Source: Deltaproteobacteria bacterium UBA7527 (GTDB lineage Bacteria > Desulfobacterota > Syntrophorhabdia > Syntrophorhabdales > Syntrophorhabdaceae). From it: DNA of 17,382 nucleotides. Below are positions 8,375 to 13,923 of the stretch, in pieces. The notes beneath the pieces are model-generated. The model searched no databases. It was not told the DNA's origin and saw nothing but the letters and a program-made list of their open reading frames with translations. The position numbers were made by a program, and so were the translations under genes. The stretch's first letter is position 1, and each line of letters starts with the position of its first letter. The DNA is taken from NCBI GenBank assembly GCA_002478225.1, contig DLMV01000041.1, positions 1,507 to 18,888 on the forward strand. Reading direction: 5' to 3'.

Positions 8375-8412
8375 GATGCTGGATCCAAACCAGCATCGAG
8401 CAGCCAGCATCG
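8375..8412. repeat. Intergenic inverted and direct repeat between permease and thioredoxin genes
   Basis: GATGCTGG (8375-8382) and CCAGCATC (8390-8397) form a perfect 8-bp stem around a 7-base loop, and CCAGCATCG recurs at 8404-8412, a 14-base direct repeat of the second arm. No run of T follows on the minus strand, so this is not a standard terminator; it may stabilise or process the operon mRNA, or be a dispersed intergenic repeat. Confidence 0.5.
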
Positions 8413-8416
8413 TTTA

Positions 8417-9709
8417 TTATCCTGTTATCCATCCAAACACCATCCCTGCTATGGTTGAAAGAATTATCACATATGCAATGAACACGAAGGCCTTTTTTGC
8501 GCCCAGGATGCTTCGTATCACGAGCATGCTTGGAAGAGAAAGCGCCGGGCCCGAAAGCAAAAGCGAAAGGGCAGGCCCCTTCCCCATGCCCGCACCAAGC
8601 AGCCCCTGCACGATGGGCACCTCTGTCAATGTTGCAAAGTACATGAAGGCGCCCACAATGGATGCGAAGAAATTAGCGAAGAAACCGTTCCCGCCGACAA
8701 GTGCGGCGATCCAGCGCGACGGGATGATACCGTTGTCAGTGCCCGGCATGCCGAGAAGGAATCCCGCCACAAGGACACCCCCTAAAAGGAGCGGTGCGAT
8801 CATCAGGGCATAGGACCACGTGGAATCTATCCAGCTTTTCGTTTCTTCCGACGAGGCCTTTGTCACCCATACGACCCCGGCAATGCCTGCAGAGAAAGGA
8901 AGCAGCGGCCACCCCGGGAAAATGAGGGCCAGCAGCAGAACGACGATCCCCGTAATAACTGTGGGGATACGCTTTGCCCCGAACCATCTCACGATCGTAT
9001 ATCCGAAGAGGAGACCGAAAAGACCTGTCACATACCATTTCGCTGCATATATGGCATACCAGAATCCCTCCGTCTCCATGGGCTTGCCCCAGTTCGCAAA
9101 GACCAGGATCCCCACCATGGATGCCATGTATACAGTATCCTGCCAGAGCTTCCGTTTCGGTTCTTCAGGCGGAGGCATGCAGATCGCCTGTTTTGCCTTT
9201 TCTTCCTTTCCGAATGTGGCTGCCATGAGAAGACCGATGATGTAAGCAAAGACAACGGCGCCTATTGCCCTCGCAAGGCCGATCTGCCAGCCGAGCACCT
9301 TTGCGGAGAGGACGATGGCGAGCACATTGATGGCCGGCCCCGAATAGAGGAATGCCGACGCCGGCCCTACGCCGGCTCCCATCCTGTATATCCCTGCAAA
9401 GAGCGGCAGCACGGTGCAGGAGCAGACGGCAAGGACGGTCCCGGAGACGGATGCAACGGAGTAAGAAAGGCATTTGTTCGCTGCTGGCCCGAGATATTTC
9501 ATCACTGCAGCCTGGGAGACAAAGACAGAGATCGCGCCGGCAATGAAGAATGCGGGTACAAGACAGAGGAGCACATGCTTCTGCGCGTAATCCTGGAGCA
9601 TGTAGAATGATTCGAGAACGGCCTTTTGAACATCTAAGCTTTCAAAAGGGATGAAGTATGCCCCGAGAAAGGCGCCAAGGAGGATGAGGAATTTATAACG
9701 GTCTTCCAT
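8417..9709 (-). CDS. ArsP/COG0701-family permease
   Basis: Inner-membrane permease of 430 residues with roughly ten hydrophobic segments in two homologous halves. The first half carries SGTVLAVCSCTVLPLFAGIY with C96 and C98 in a membrane segment, then LYSGPAINVLAI. The second half has the matching FATLTEVPIVQGLLGAG and LLSGPALSLPSM. A hydrophilic loop (about 166-190, rich in Lys/Glu/Pro) separates them. Some family members (ArsP) export trivalent methylarsenicals; others have unknown or different substrates. An arsM gene nearby and an ArsR gene immediately upstream (25 bases) make an organoarsenical or related substrate plausible. I leave the symbol blank because subfamily membership needs alignment. 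The start ATG has a GGGGAAGGA-type SD. Confidence 0.85.
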   Translation of the reverse strand: MEDRYKFLILLGAFLGAYFIPFESLDVQKAVLESFYMLQDYAQKHVLLCLVPAFFIAGAISVFVSQAAVMKYLGPAANKCLSYSVASVSGTVLAVCSCTVLPLFAGIYRMGAGVGPASAFLYSGPAINVLAIVLSAKVLGWQIGLARAIGAVVFAYIIGLLMAATFGKEEKAKQAICMPPPEEPKRKLWQDTVYMASMVGILVFANWGKPMETEGFWYAIYAAKWYVTGLFGLLFGYTIVRWFGAKRIPTVITGIVVLLLALIFPGWPLLPFSAGIAGVVWVTKASSEETKSWIDSTWSYALMIAPLLLGGVLVAGFLLGMPGTDNGIIPSRWIAALVGGNGFFANFFASIVGAFMYFATLTEVPIVQGLLGAGMGKGPALSLLLSGPALSLPSMLVIRSILGAKKAFVFIAYVIILSTIAGMVFGWITG

Positions 9710-9733
9710 GGGATGGTCCTTCCCCGCCTATGG

Positions 9734-10054
9734 CTATCGCTTACAGAGGCATACCTGCTGCCTGCGTACATTGTTCTCTATCACAGCGGTAACGCACCCG
9801 AAGAAATCTGTGACGCACGGTACTTCGAGGGTATAGATCATATCAGTCCCGCTTTTTTTCGAAGACACGATCCCCGCCTCCTTTAGAACGAGGAGATGCT
9901 TTGAGACGGTGGATTTATCGAGCGCAAAAAGGTCAAAGATCTCTGAGAACGATCTCGTACTGTCCTTCAGACATTCTATGATCATGAGCCTTACCGGGTG
10001 TGCCATGGCCTTAATGATCTTGCTTCTTATTTCCGCCTCTTCAATGGTTATCAT
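9734..10054 (-). CDS. ArsR-family regulator with C-terminal cysteine cluster
   Basis: Winged-helix repressor of 106 residues. An upstream in-frame start at 10108 is rejected because AAGGAG lies just before the ATG at 10054 and the upstream residues are encoded by promoter and operator DNA. KAMAHPVRLMIIECL and the recognition region LDKSTVSKHLLVLKEAGIV are clear. Unlike the other two ArsR proteins here it lacks the CVC motif; instead cysteines lie at 28, 80, 87, 102 and 104 (VPC..FFGC and a terminal CLC). C-terminal cysteine sites for As(III) are known in other ArsR branches. It heads the minus-strand permease operon and probably controls it through the inverted repeat at 10071-10092, which overlaps its own promoter. 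Confidence 0.92.
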   Translation of the reverse strand: MITIEEAEIRSKIIKAMAHPVRLMIIECLKDSTRSFSEIFDLFALDKSTVSKHLLVLKEAGIVSSKKSGTDMIYTLEVPCVTDFFGCVTAVIENNVRRQQVCLCKR

Positions 10055-10070
10055 GGGAACTCCTTTTGCA

Positions 10071-10092
10071 TTGTTGGTAAAAATACCAACAA
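10071..10092. promoter_or_regulatory. Probable ArsR operator (perfect 9-bp inverted repeat)
   Basis: TTGTTGGTA (10071-10079) and TACCAACAA (10084-10092) are exact reverse complements separated by AAAA. The repeat covers the predicted -10 box of the minus-strand permease operon and lies in the divergent spacer between two arsR genes. Its length, symmetry and location are what is expected of an ArsR/SmtB-family operator. Confidence 0.8.
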
Positions 10093-10108
10093 ACCAATAA
10101 TGTGTCAA
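10080..10108 (-). promoter_or_regulatory. Promoter of the minus-strand arsR-permease operon
   Basis: On the minus strand TTGACA (complement of 10103-10108) is followed after exactly 17 bases by TATTTT (complement of 10080-10085). Transcription would begin near 10073, about 20 bases before the arsR start at 10054. The inverted repeat at 10071-10092 lies across the -10 region, giving simple steric autorepression. Confidence 0.7.
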
Positions 10109-10135
10109 GGGATTTTTTTGAGCAAACCTTTTCTG

Positions 10136-10164
10136 TTGACAAAATGTTAGTTCTGATATTTATT
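10136..10164 (+). promoter_or_regulatory. Candidate promoter of the arsR-acr3-arsC operon
   Basis: A consensus TTGACA lies at 10136-10141. The -10 partner is less clear: TTTATT at 17 bases or TATTTA at 15 bases. The assignment rests mainly on the -35 and on position between the divergent operons. Confidence 0.4.
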
Positions 10165-10168
10165 CTTT

Positions 10169-10186
10169 TATCCGTTTATGCGGATA
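10169..10186. promoter_or_regulatory. Candidate second operator for the acr3 operon
   Basis: Inverted repeat TATCCG (10169-10174) and CGGATA (10181-10186) with a 6-base spacer, directly downstream of the candidate promoter and 17 bases before the GTG start of the third arsR. It differs in sequence from the repeat at 10071-10092, suggesting that the two divergent ArsR proteins use separate operators. Confidence 0.4.
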
Positions 10187-10203
10187 TATTCATAGGTCTT
10201 AAC

Positions 10204-10632
10204 GTGGAAGACACAGCACAGATATATAAAGCCCTTTCAGAACCTATGAGACTGCGGATAATGATGCTCCTCATGAAGGGAGAGTTGTGTGTATGCGACC
10301 TGATGGAGGTGCTGGAAGAGCCTCAATCCAAGGTGTCGCGGCACCTTGCGTATTTAAAGCACTCCGGGCTCATACAGGGCAAAAGGGTCGGGACGTGGAT
10401 GCATTATTTTTTGAAAGACCCTCTCGAAGGACCAACGGCCGCTCATCTTAAATTCCTGAAAAAAGAGCTCCTTGGTCTCGGTTGGGCCAGGGCAGACGCC
10501 GCGAAGTTGATGGAGGTTCAAAAAAAGAAACTCTGCGATAGTTCCGCCGTCCCCGGACCGGTTTCCCGAAAAAGAGGGATTACAGGGAAAAGACGGACAG
10601 CCATGAAACGAACGAAAAAGCGGAATTCATAG
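10204..10632 (+). CDS. arsR: ArsR-family repressor (CVC-type) heading the acr3-arsC operon
   Basis: Winged-helix As(III)-responsive repressor. The frame is open from 10102, but the residues before 10204 read as promoter and operator DNA. The GTG at 10204 gives VEDTAQIYKALSEPMRLRI, the normal ArsR N terminus, and a 142-residue protein; the SD there is weak (AGGT near 10194), and ATG 10144 is the alternative. MKGELCVCDLMEVL puts C29 and C31 in the metalloid-binding helix, exactly as in the ArsR at 6624. The recognition helix is PQSKVSRHLAYLKHSGLI. A long basic C-terminal tail (about 110-142, rich in Lys/Arg, with C111) is atypical. acr3 starts 16 bases downstream. The start codon is the main uncertainty. 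Confidence 0.85.
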   Translation: MEDTAQIYKALSEPMRLRIMMLLMKGELCVCDLMEVLEEPQSKVSRHLAYLKHSGLIQGKRVGTWMHYFLKDPLEGPTAAHLKFLKKELLGLGWARADAAKLMEVQKKKLCDSSAVPGPVSRKRGITGKRRTAMKRTKKRNS

Positions 10633-10648
10633 AAAGGAGCACAAACAG

Positions 10649-11743
10649 ATGGCCGCAGAACAGCTCAGCAAGAAGCTCTCTTTTCTGGACAGGTTCTTAA
10701 CGCTGTGGATCTTTCTCGCCATGTTCATAGGCGTCGGCTGGGGGTATATCTTTCCGGGAGTGGTTGATTTCTGGAACCAATTCCAGTCGGGGACCACCAA
10801 TATCCCTATCGCCATAGGCCTCATCCTCATGATGTACCCGCCGCTTGCCAAGGTGCGGTATGAGGAATTGGGCGAGGTATTCAGGAACTACAGGGTATTG
10901 ACGCTCTCTTTGGTACAGAACTGGGTTGTCGGTCCTGTCCTGATGTTCGTTCTTGCCGTCATTTTCCTGAGAGGCTACCCGGAATACATGGTGGGCCTTA
11001 TCATGATCGGGCTTGCCCGGTGTATCGCGATGGTGATCGTCTGGAACGATCTTGCAAAAGGGGACACAGAATACTGCGCCGGCCTCGTTGCCTTCAACTC
11101 CATCTTCCAGGTCCTCTTCTTCTCCGTGTATGCCTATATCTTCATCACTGTCCTGCCGCCCATGCTCGGCCTTAAGGGGCTCCTGGTCGACATCACCATA
11201 GGTCAGATCGCAGAGAGCGTCTTTATCTACCTCGGCATCCCCTTCATCGCCGGCGTCATCACACGCTTTCTGCTCATCAAGGTAAAAGACAAGAAGTGGT
11301 ACCACGAGAGGTTCATACCGAAGATCAGCCCGATCACCCTGATCGCCCTCCTCTTTACCATCCTTGTTATGTTCTCCCTCAAGGGCGAATATATCGTAAA
11401 GATCCCGCTTGATGTGGTAAGGATCGCAATCCCACTGCTGATATATTTTGTCGTCATGTTCCTCGTCTCTTTTTACATGAGCGCAAAGGCGAAGGCGCAT
11501 TACGGGCAGGCTGCCACACTTTCTTTTACCGCGGCATCGAACAATTTTGAGCTTGCCATTGCGGTAGCCGTGGCGGTCTTCGGGATCAACTCAGGCCAGG
11601 CATTTGCAGCCGTCATCGGCCCTCTCGTGGAGGTCCCGGTGCTCATCAACCTGGTGCATCTGGCGCTCTGGTTCAGGAGAAGATATTTCCCGTATGCGGT
11701 CGAGACACCGCTTGGGGTCTGCTACTACAGCTGCAGGAAGTGA
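10649..11743 (+). CDS. acr3: ACR3-family arsenite efflux transporter
   Basis: Inner-membrane arsenite exporter of the BART superfamily, 364 residues with about ten hydrophobic segments, normal for bacterial ACR3. The residues essential in the family are present: C125 in GLARCIAMVIVWNDLAKGD (TM4) and E301 in AASNNFELAIAVAVAVFG (TM9). The C terminus ends with VCYYSCRK, adding two cysteines that could bind arsenite near the membrane; many ACR3 proteins have similar ends. AAAGGAGC at 10633-10640 precedes the ATG. It follows an arsR by 16 bases and precedes arsC by 17, giving the standard arsR-acr3-arsC order. As(III) specificity is well supported by family and context. Confidence 0.96.
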   Translation: MAAEQLSKKLSFLDRFLTLWIFLAMFIGVGWGYIFPGVVDFWNQFQSGTTNIPIAIGLILMMYPPLAKVRYEELGEVFRNYRVLTLSLVQNWVVGPVLMFVLAVIFLRGYPEYMVGLIMIGLARCIAMVIVWNDLAKGDTEYCAGLVAFNSIFQVLFFSVYAYIFITVLPPMLGLKGLLVDITIGQIAESVFIYLGIPFIAGVITRFLLIKVKDKKWYHERFIPKISPITLIALLFTILVMFSLKGEYIVKIPLDVVRIAIPLLIYFVVMFLVSFYMSAKAKAHYGQAATLSFTAASNNFELAIAVAVAVFGINSGQAFAAVIGPLVEVPVLINLVHLALWFRRRYFPYAVETPLGVCYYSCRK

Positions 11744-11760
11744 AATAAAAAAGGAGAAGT

Positions 11761-12195
11761 ATGATGGATAAAAAAAGGGTCTTGTTCGTTTGTGTCCATA
11801 ACAGCGCGAGGAGCCAGATGGCCGAGGCATTCCTCAATGCACTCGCAGGGGACAGATTCGAAGCACACAGCGCCGGTCTTGAACCGGGCGTCCTCAACCC
11901 TCTTGCCGTGGAGGTCATGAAAGAGATAGGCATCGACATCTCGCAGAAGCAGACAAAGAGCGCCTTTGACCTCTTCAAGAAAGGGGAGCTCTTTTCATAC
12001 GTGGTCACTGTATGCGATGCCGCAAGCGCGGAGACGTGCCCGATCTTCCCGGGACTCGTCGCAAAGACGATCCACTGGAGCTTTGAAGACCCTTCGGCTT
12101 TTGAAGGTACCTACGGGGAGCGGCTCGAGAAAACGAGGCGTGTAAGAGACGCAGTAAAGCAAAAGATCAAGGAATGGCTGAAAGAAATAACATGA
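11761..12195 (+). CDS. arsC: Thioredoxin-linked arsenate reductase (LMW-phosphatase fold)
   Basis: Cytosolic As(V) to As(III) reductase. The N terminus LFVCVHNSARSQMAEAF contains the CX5R phosphate-loop-like site, and the redox pair sits in VVTVCDAASAETCPIFPG. With the second ATG (11764), favoured because AGGAG at 11752-11756 is then 7 bases away, the cysteines are C10, C84 and C92, matching the Bacillus subtilis ArsC triad (C10, C82, C89) in order. This type cycles through an intramolecular disulfide reduced by thioredoxin rather than by glutaredoxin. Length (143-144 residues) is standard. It follows acr3 by 17 bases. A secreted thioredoxin-like gene follows but is broken and had a signal peptide, so it is unlikely to be the reductant. 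Confidence 0.95.
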   Translation: MMDKKRVLFVCVHNSARSQMAEAFLNALAGDRFEAHSAGLEPGVLNPLAVEVMKEIGIDISQKQTKSAFDLFKKGELFSYVVTVCDAASAETCPIFPGLVAKTIHWSFEDPSAFEGTYGERLEKTRRVRDAVKQKIKEWLKEIT

Positions 12196-12263
12196 GAAGG
12201 GCGTAAAAAAGATAACATACGCCAAACTTCAGCTTGAATGCCGGGTATAGCAAAGGAGCATAC

Positions 12264-12587
12264 ATGAGCAAATATCTTCACAGGAGACATGTCACGTCCA
12301 TTGTGCTGACCCTTATTTGTATGCTGATATTTTCCTTAGCAACAGTGTATGGACAGGCGGAAACCGATAAATCCCCGTCTCCGGCAACATCACTGCCCCT
12401 TCTCATTGATATTGGCGCAAAGCAGTGCATTCCCTGCAAGATGATGGCGCCCATCCTGGATGAGCTCAAACGCGAATACGCAGGGGTCCCGAATGTGCAG
12501 TTTATCGATGTGATGAGATGTATGCGGACGCTGAAACCTTACGGACTCGGTGCGAGCATTCAATTCTGGACAAAACTGATGGAATAA
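12264..12587 (+). pseudogene. Secreted thioredoxin-like protein, frameshifted
   Basis: Starts with a good SD (AAAGGAG at 12252-12258) and a signal peptide (basic residues, then TSIVLTLICMLIFSLATVYG). A thioredoxin active site follows, GAKQCIPCKMMAPILDELK with C55 and C58. The fold is normal to VQFIDV (about residue 83) and then fails. Expected family pieces are split between frames: ADAE in one, KPYGL and SIQF in the other, then DKTDG back in the first, so at least two or three small indels lie within about 70 bases, and the frame stops at 107 residues. It is probably the former last gene of the arsR-acr3-arsC operon. Assembly error in low-quality sequence is the alternative. Confidence 0.7.
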
Positions 12588-12707
12588 TCCCCGGACGAAC
12601 AGAAGGCGATGTTGAAAGACGTGGAATACTGGCGTCTCTACCATGTGCTCCAGATGGGTTTCCAGTATCTCTGCTTCAACTGCATGAAGAGCTGTCCTGA
12701 TGTTTGA
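12588..12707 (+). pseudogene. Remnant of an iron-sulfur protein C terminus
   Basis: Immediately after the stop of the broken thioredoxin, the same frame stays open for 39 codons and looks like real protein: KAMLKDVEYWRLYHVLQMGF, then YLCFNCMKSCPDV and a stop at 12705. The CxxCxxxCP pattern is a 4Fe-4S ligand set. No start codon with an SD is visible. It is best read as the tail of a different gene joined here by deletion, or as part of the decayed sequence. The family is not identified. Confidence 0.45.
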
Positions 12708-12753
12708 GAGGGGTTTTGCACACTTTTTTACAATTATAACGCCGCCTTTTGTC

Positions 12754-12792
12754 TTGACTCACATTATCAGCCAGGTTACACTAAAGTATAAC
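12754..12792 (+). promoter_or_regulatory. Promoter and operator-like repeat of the toxin-antitoxin pair
   Basis: TTGACT (12754-12759) and TACACT (12777-12782) are 17 bases apart. The imperfect inverted repeat GTTACAC (12775-12781) and GTATAAC (12786-12792), with one mismatch, overlaps the -10 box. This is the usual site for autorepression by an antitoxin or its complex with toxin. Confidence 0.5.
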
Positions 12793-12811
12793 ATAATTGG
12801 AGGGTTTTATC

Positions 12812-13087
12812 ATGCGCTTTGCAGGTATTAAAGAGCTCAAGCATAAGACCATGGACATTCTCAAAGAATCTAAAAAGGAAGATATTATCATCACAGCCTA
12901 CGGCAAGCCCGCAGCCATACTGCATCATATAACCGAGGAAGACCTTGCCGACTACCTGATCGAAAATGACCCTGCATTTAAAAACAGGGTTGAAGAATCA
13001 TACATAGAATATACAGCAAGCGGGGGGATAGCTGCCGATGCCTTTATAAAAAAACTGGAAAAGCGACGTGGCGTCAAAAAGGTTTAA
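12812..13087 (+). CDS. Phd/YefM-type antitoxin
   Basis: Antitoxin of 91 residues that would neutralise the RelE-like toxin encoded next to it and repress the operon. The N terminus RFAGIKELKHKTMDILKESK, followed by DIIITAYGKPAAIL, is the typical Phd/YefM DNA-binding fold (strand-helix-strand with a YGKP turn). The C-terminal half is charged and likely wraps the toxin. ATG 12812 is chosen for GGAGGG at 12799-12804; the longer frame from 12797 would start within the SD. It overlaps the toxin gene by 20 bases, as is common for coupled pairs. Confidence 0.85.
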   Translation: MRFAGIKELKHKTMDILKESKKEDIIITAYGKPAAILHHITEEDLADYLIENDPAFKNRVEESYIEYTASGGIAADAFIKKLEKRRGVKKV

Positions 13088-13361
13088 AGTTATATTCAGC
13101 CCATCAGCACAAAAAGAAATAGAATCCCTTGAAGCAGATGATGCGATCCGGCTTGTCAAGGATATAAGATCATATCTGGAAACCTCCCCCATCCCTCTCG
13201 GCAAAAAAAGGATTAAAAAACTGACCAACTTTGAGCCGCCCCTCTATAGGTTGAGAAGCGGGAGCTTCAGGGCATATCATCGTATCATCTCCGGCGAAGT
13301 TATAATTCTTGCCGTCGCACCCAAGAAAGACAGCGGCAAGATCCTGAAAAAACATCAATAA
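13068..13361 (+). CDS. RelE/ParE-superfamily toxin
   Basis: Toxin of 97 residues starting with GTG inside the antitoxin gene. FKVIFSPSAQKEIESL is the first strand and helix of the RelE/ParE fold, and PPLYRLRSGSFRAYHRI followed by VIILAVAPKKD is the conserved core strand pair with arginines R61, R63 and R68 (and H71). These basic residues fit a RelE-type ribosome-dependent mRNA endonuclease more than a gyrase-targeting ParE, but the two cannot be separated by eye. Both toxin and antitoxin frames are intact, in contrast to the decayed genes on either side. The translation signal is weak, so synthesis is probably coupled to the antitoxin. Confidence 0.83.
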   Translation: MASKRFKVIFSPSAQKEIESLEADDAIRLVKDIRSYLETSPIPLGKKRIKKLTNFEPPLYRLRSGSFRAYHRIISGEVIILAVAPKKDSGKILKKHQ

Positions 13362-13797
13362 ATCCCGGTAATCGGTACAAAGATATCCCCGCTTCATCTT
13401 AATGCTGTGCTCGGAGGCACGGATTACTTTCGCGACCCGCCGGAGTTGATGTTCCGCCGTTACGGCAAGATCATAAAGGCCGGGGCGTCTTGTCACCCTT
13501 TTCTCTATCGTGCACCTCAATAAACTCCTCATATTCCTTCAGCAGGACATTCCTGTAATCCCGCCTGATAACCTCTGAGGTGGGGATATAATTGCCCATG
13601 GCTTCCAATCCGGCAATGATCTCATCTGCGGTTTCTTTATTGGCCTTTTTTCCGACAGAATAAAGCTCCGTCATTATCTCGTGGAGATTGTTAAGCGCGA
13701 TCTGCGTTCCGTCAATAAATCTGAGTGTCTTCCGGCTAACTGTCGGTGCGTTGGGATCAACTCAGGTAACTCAACCTATCACTTTAAATAGAGACAT
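13362..13797 (-). pseudogene. Broken gene of unknown family, minus strand
   Basis: A minus-strand gene appears to start at ATG 13797, with GGAGGG (complement of 13808-13813) in front. After MSLFKVIG there are two in-frame TGA codons (9th and 12th), then the frame is open for over 90 codons with protein-like sequence, including TLRFIDGTQIALNNLHEIM and NYIPTSEVIRRDYRNVLLKE. It stops at 13471, but another frame continues from the same point with RRPGLYDLAVTAEHQLRRV and GYLCTDYRDL up to the toxin stop, suggesting a further frameshift. An intact 67-residue version (ATG 13674 to 13471) is possible but has a poor SD. I do not recognise the family. This fills the otherwise gene-free stretch after the toxin gene. 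Confidence 0.5.
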
Positions 13798-13827
13798 ATT
13801 ATGTCTTCCCTCCGTTTGTCTGTCATT

Positions 13828-13836
13828 AGTATACCA
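13828..13836 (-). promoter_or_regulatory. Extended -10 promoter of the broken minus-strand gene
   Basis: On the minus strand TGGTATACT (complement of 13828-13836) is an extended -10 element, about 30 bases before the ATG at 13797. No convincing -35 is visible, which is tolerable for extended -10 promoters. It supports the view that the gene was once expressed from this start. Confidence 0.4.
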
Positions 13837-13864
13837 GCCATTCAACGCAATATCCAGCGACCGC

Positions 13865-13879
13865 ATGCGTCAAACGCAT
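13865..13879. repeat. Short inverted repeat upstream of the broken gene
   Basis: ATGCGT (13865-13870) and ACGCAT (13874-13879), with a 3-base spacer, lie upstream of the extended -10. It could be an operator half-site pair or chance. The rest of 13837-13923 shows nothing else convincing except a weak stem (13900-13918) after the phosphatase stop. Confidence 0.3.
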
Positions 13880-13923
13880 CGTCGACCCACTGCTTTCTCT
13901 TCGGTAAAAATTATCGAAACCTT

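Noticed and set aside
8341..8412. CRISPR array
   Set aside because: Copies are only 8-9 bases with no regular spacers and no cas genes in the window.
13170..13361. Minus-strand open frame across the toxin gene
   Set aside because: This part is the antisense of the RelE-like toxin; only the portion beyond 13361 looks like real protein and is included in the broken-gene entry.
13771..13773. In-frame TGA as selenocysteine in the minus-strand gene
   Set aside because: Two TGA codons occur within four codons at the N terminus, with no redox context and no SECIS-like hairpin behind them; nonsense or indel is simpler.
13900..13918. Terminator after the phosphatase gene
   Set aside because: A 7-bp stem with one mismatch and an AT loop, lacking a G/C-rich stem and a U tract; too weak to call.
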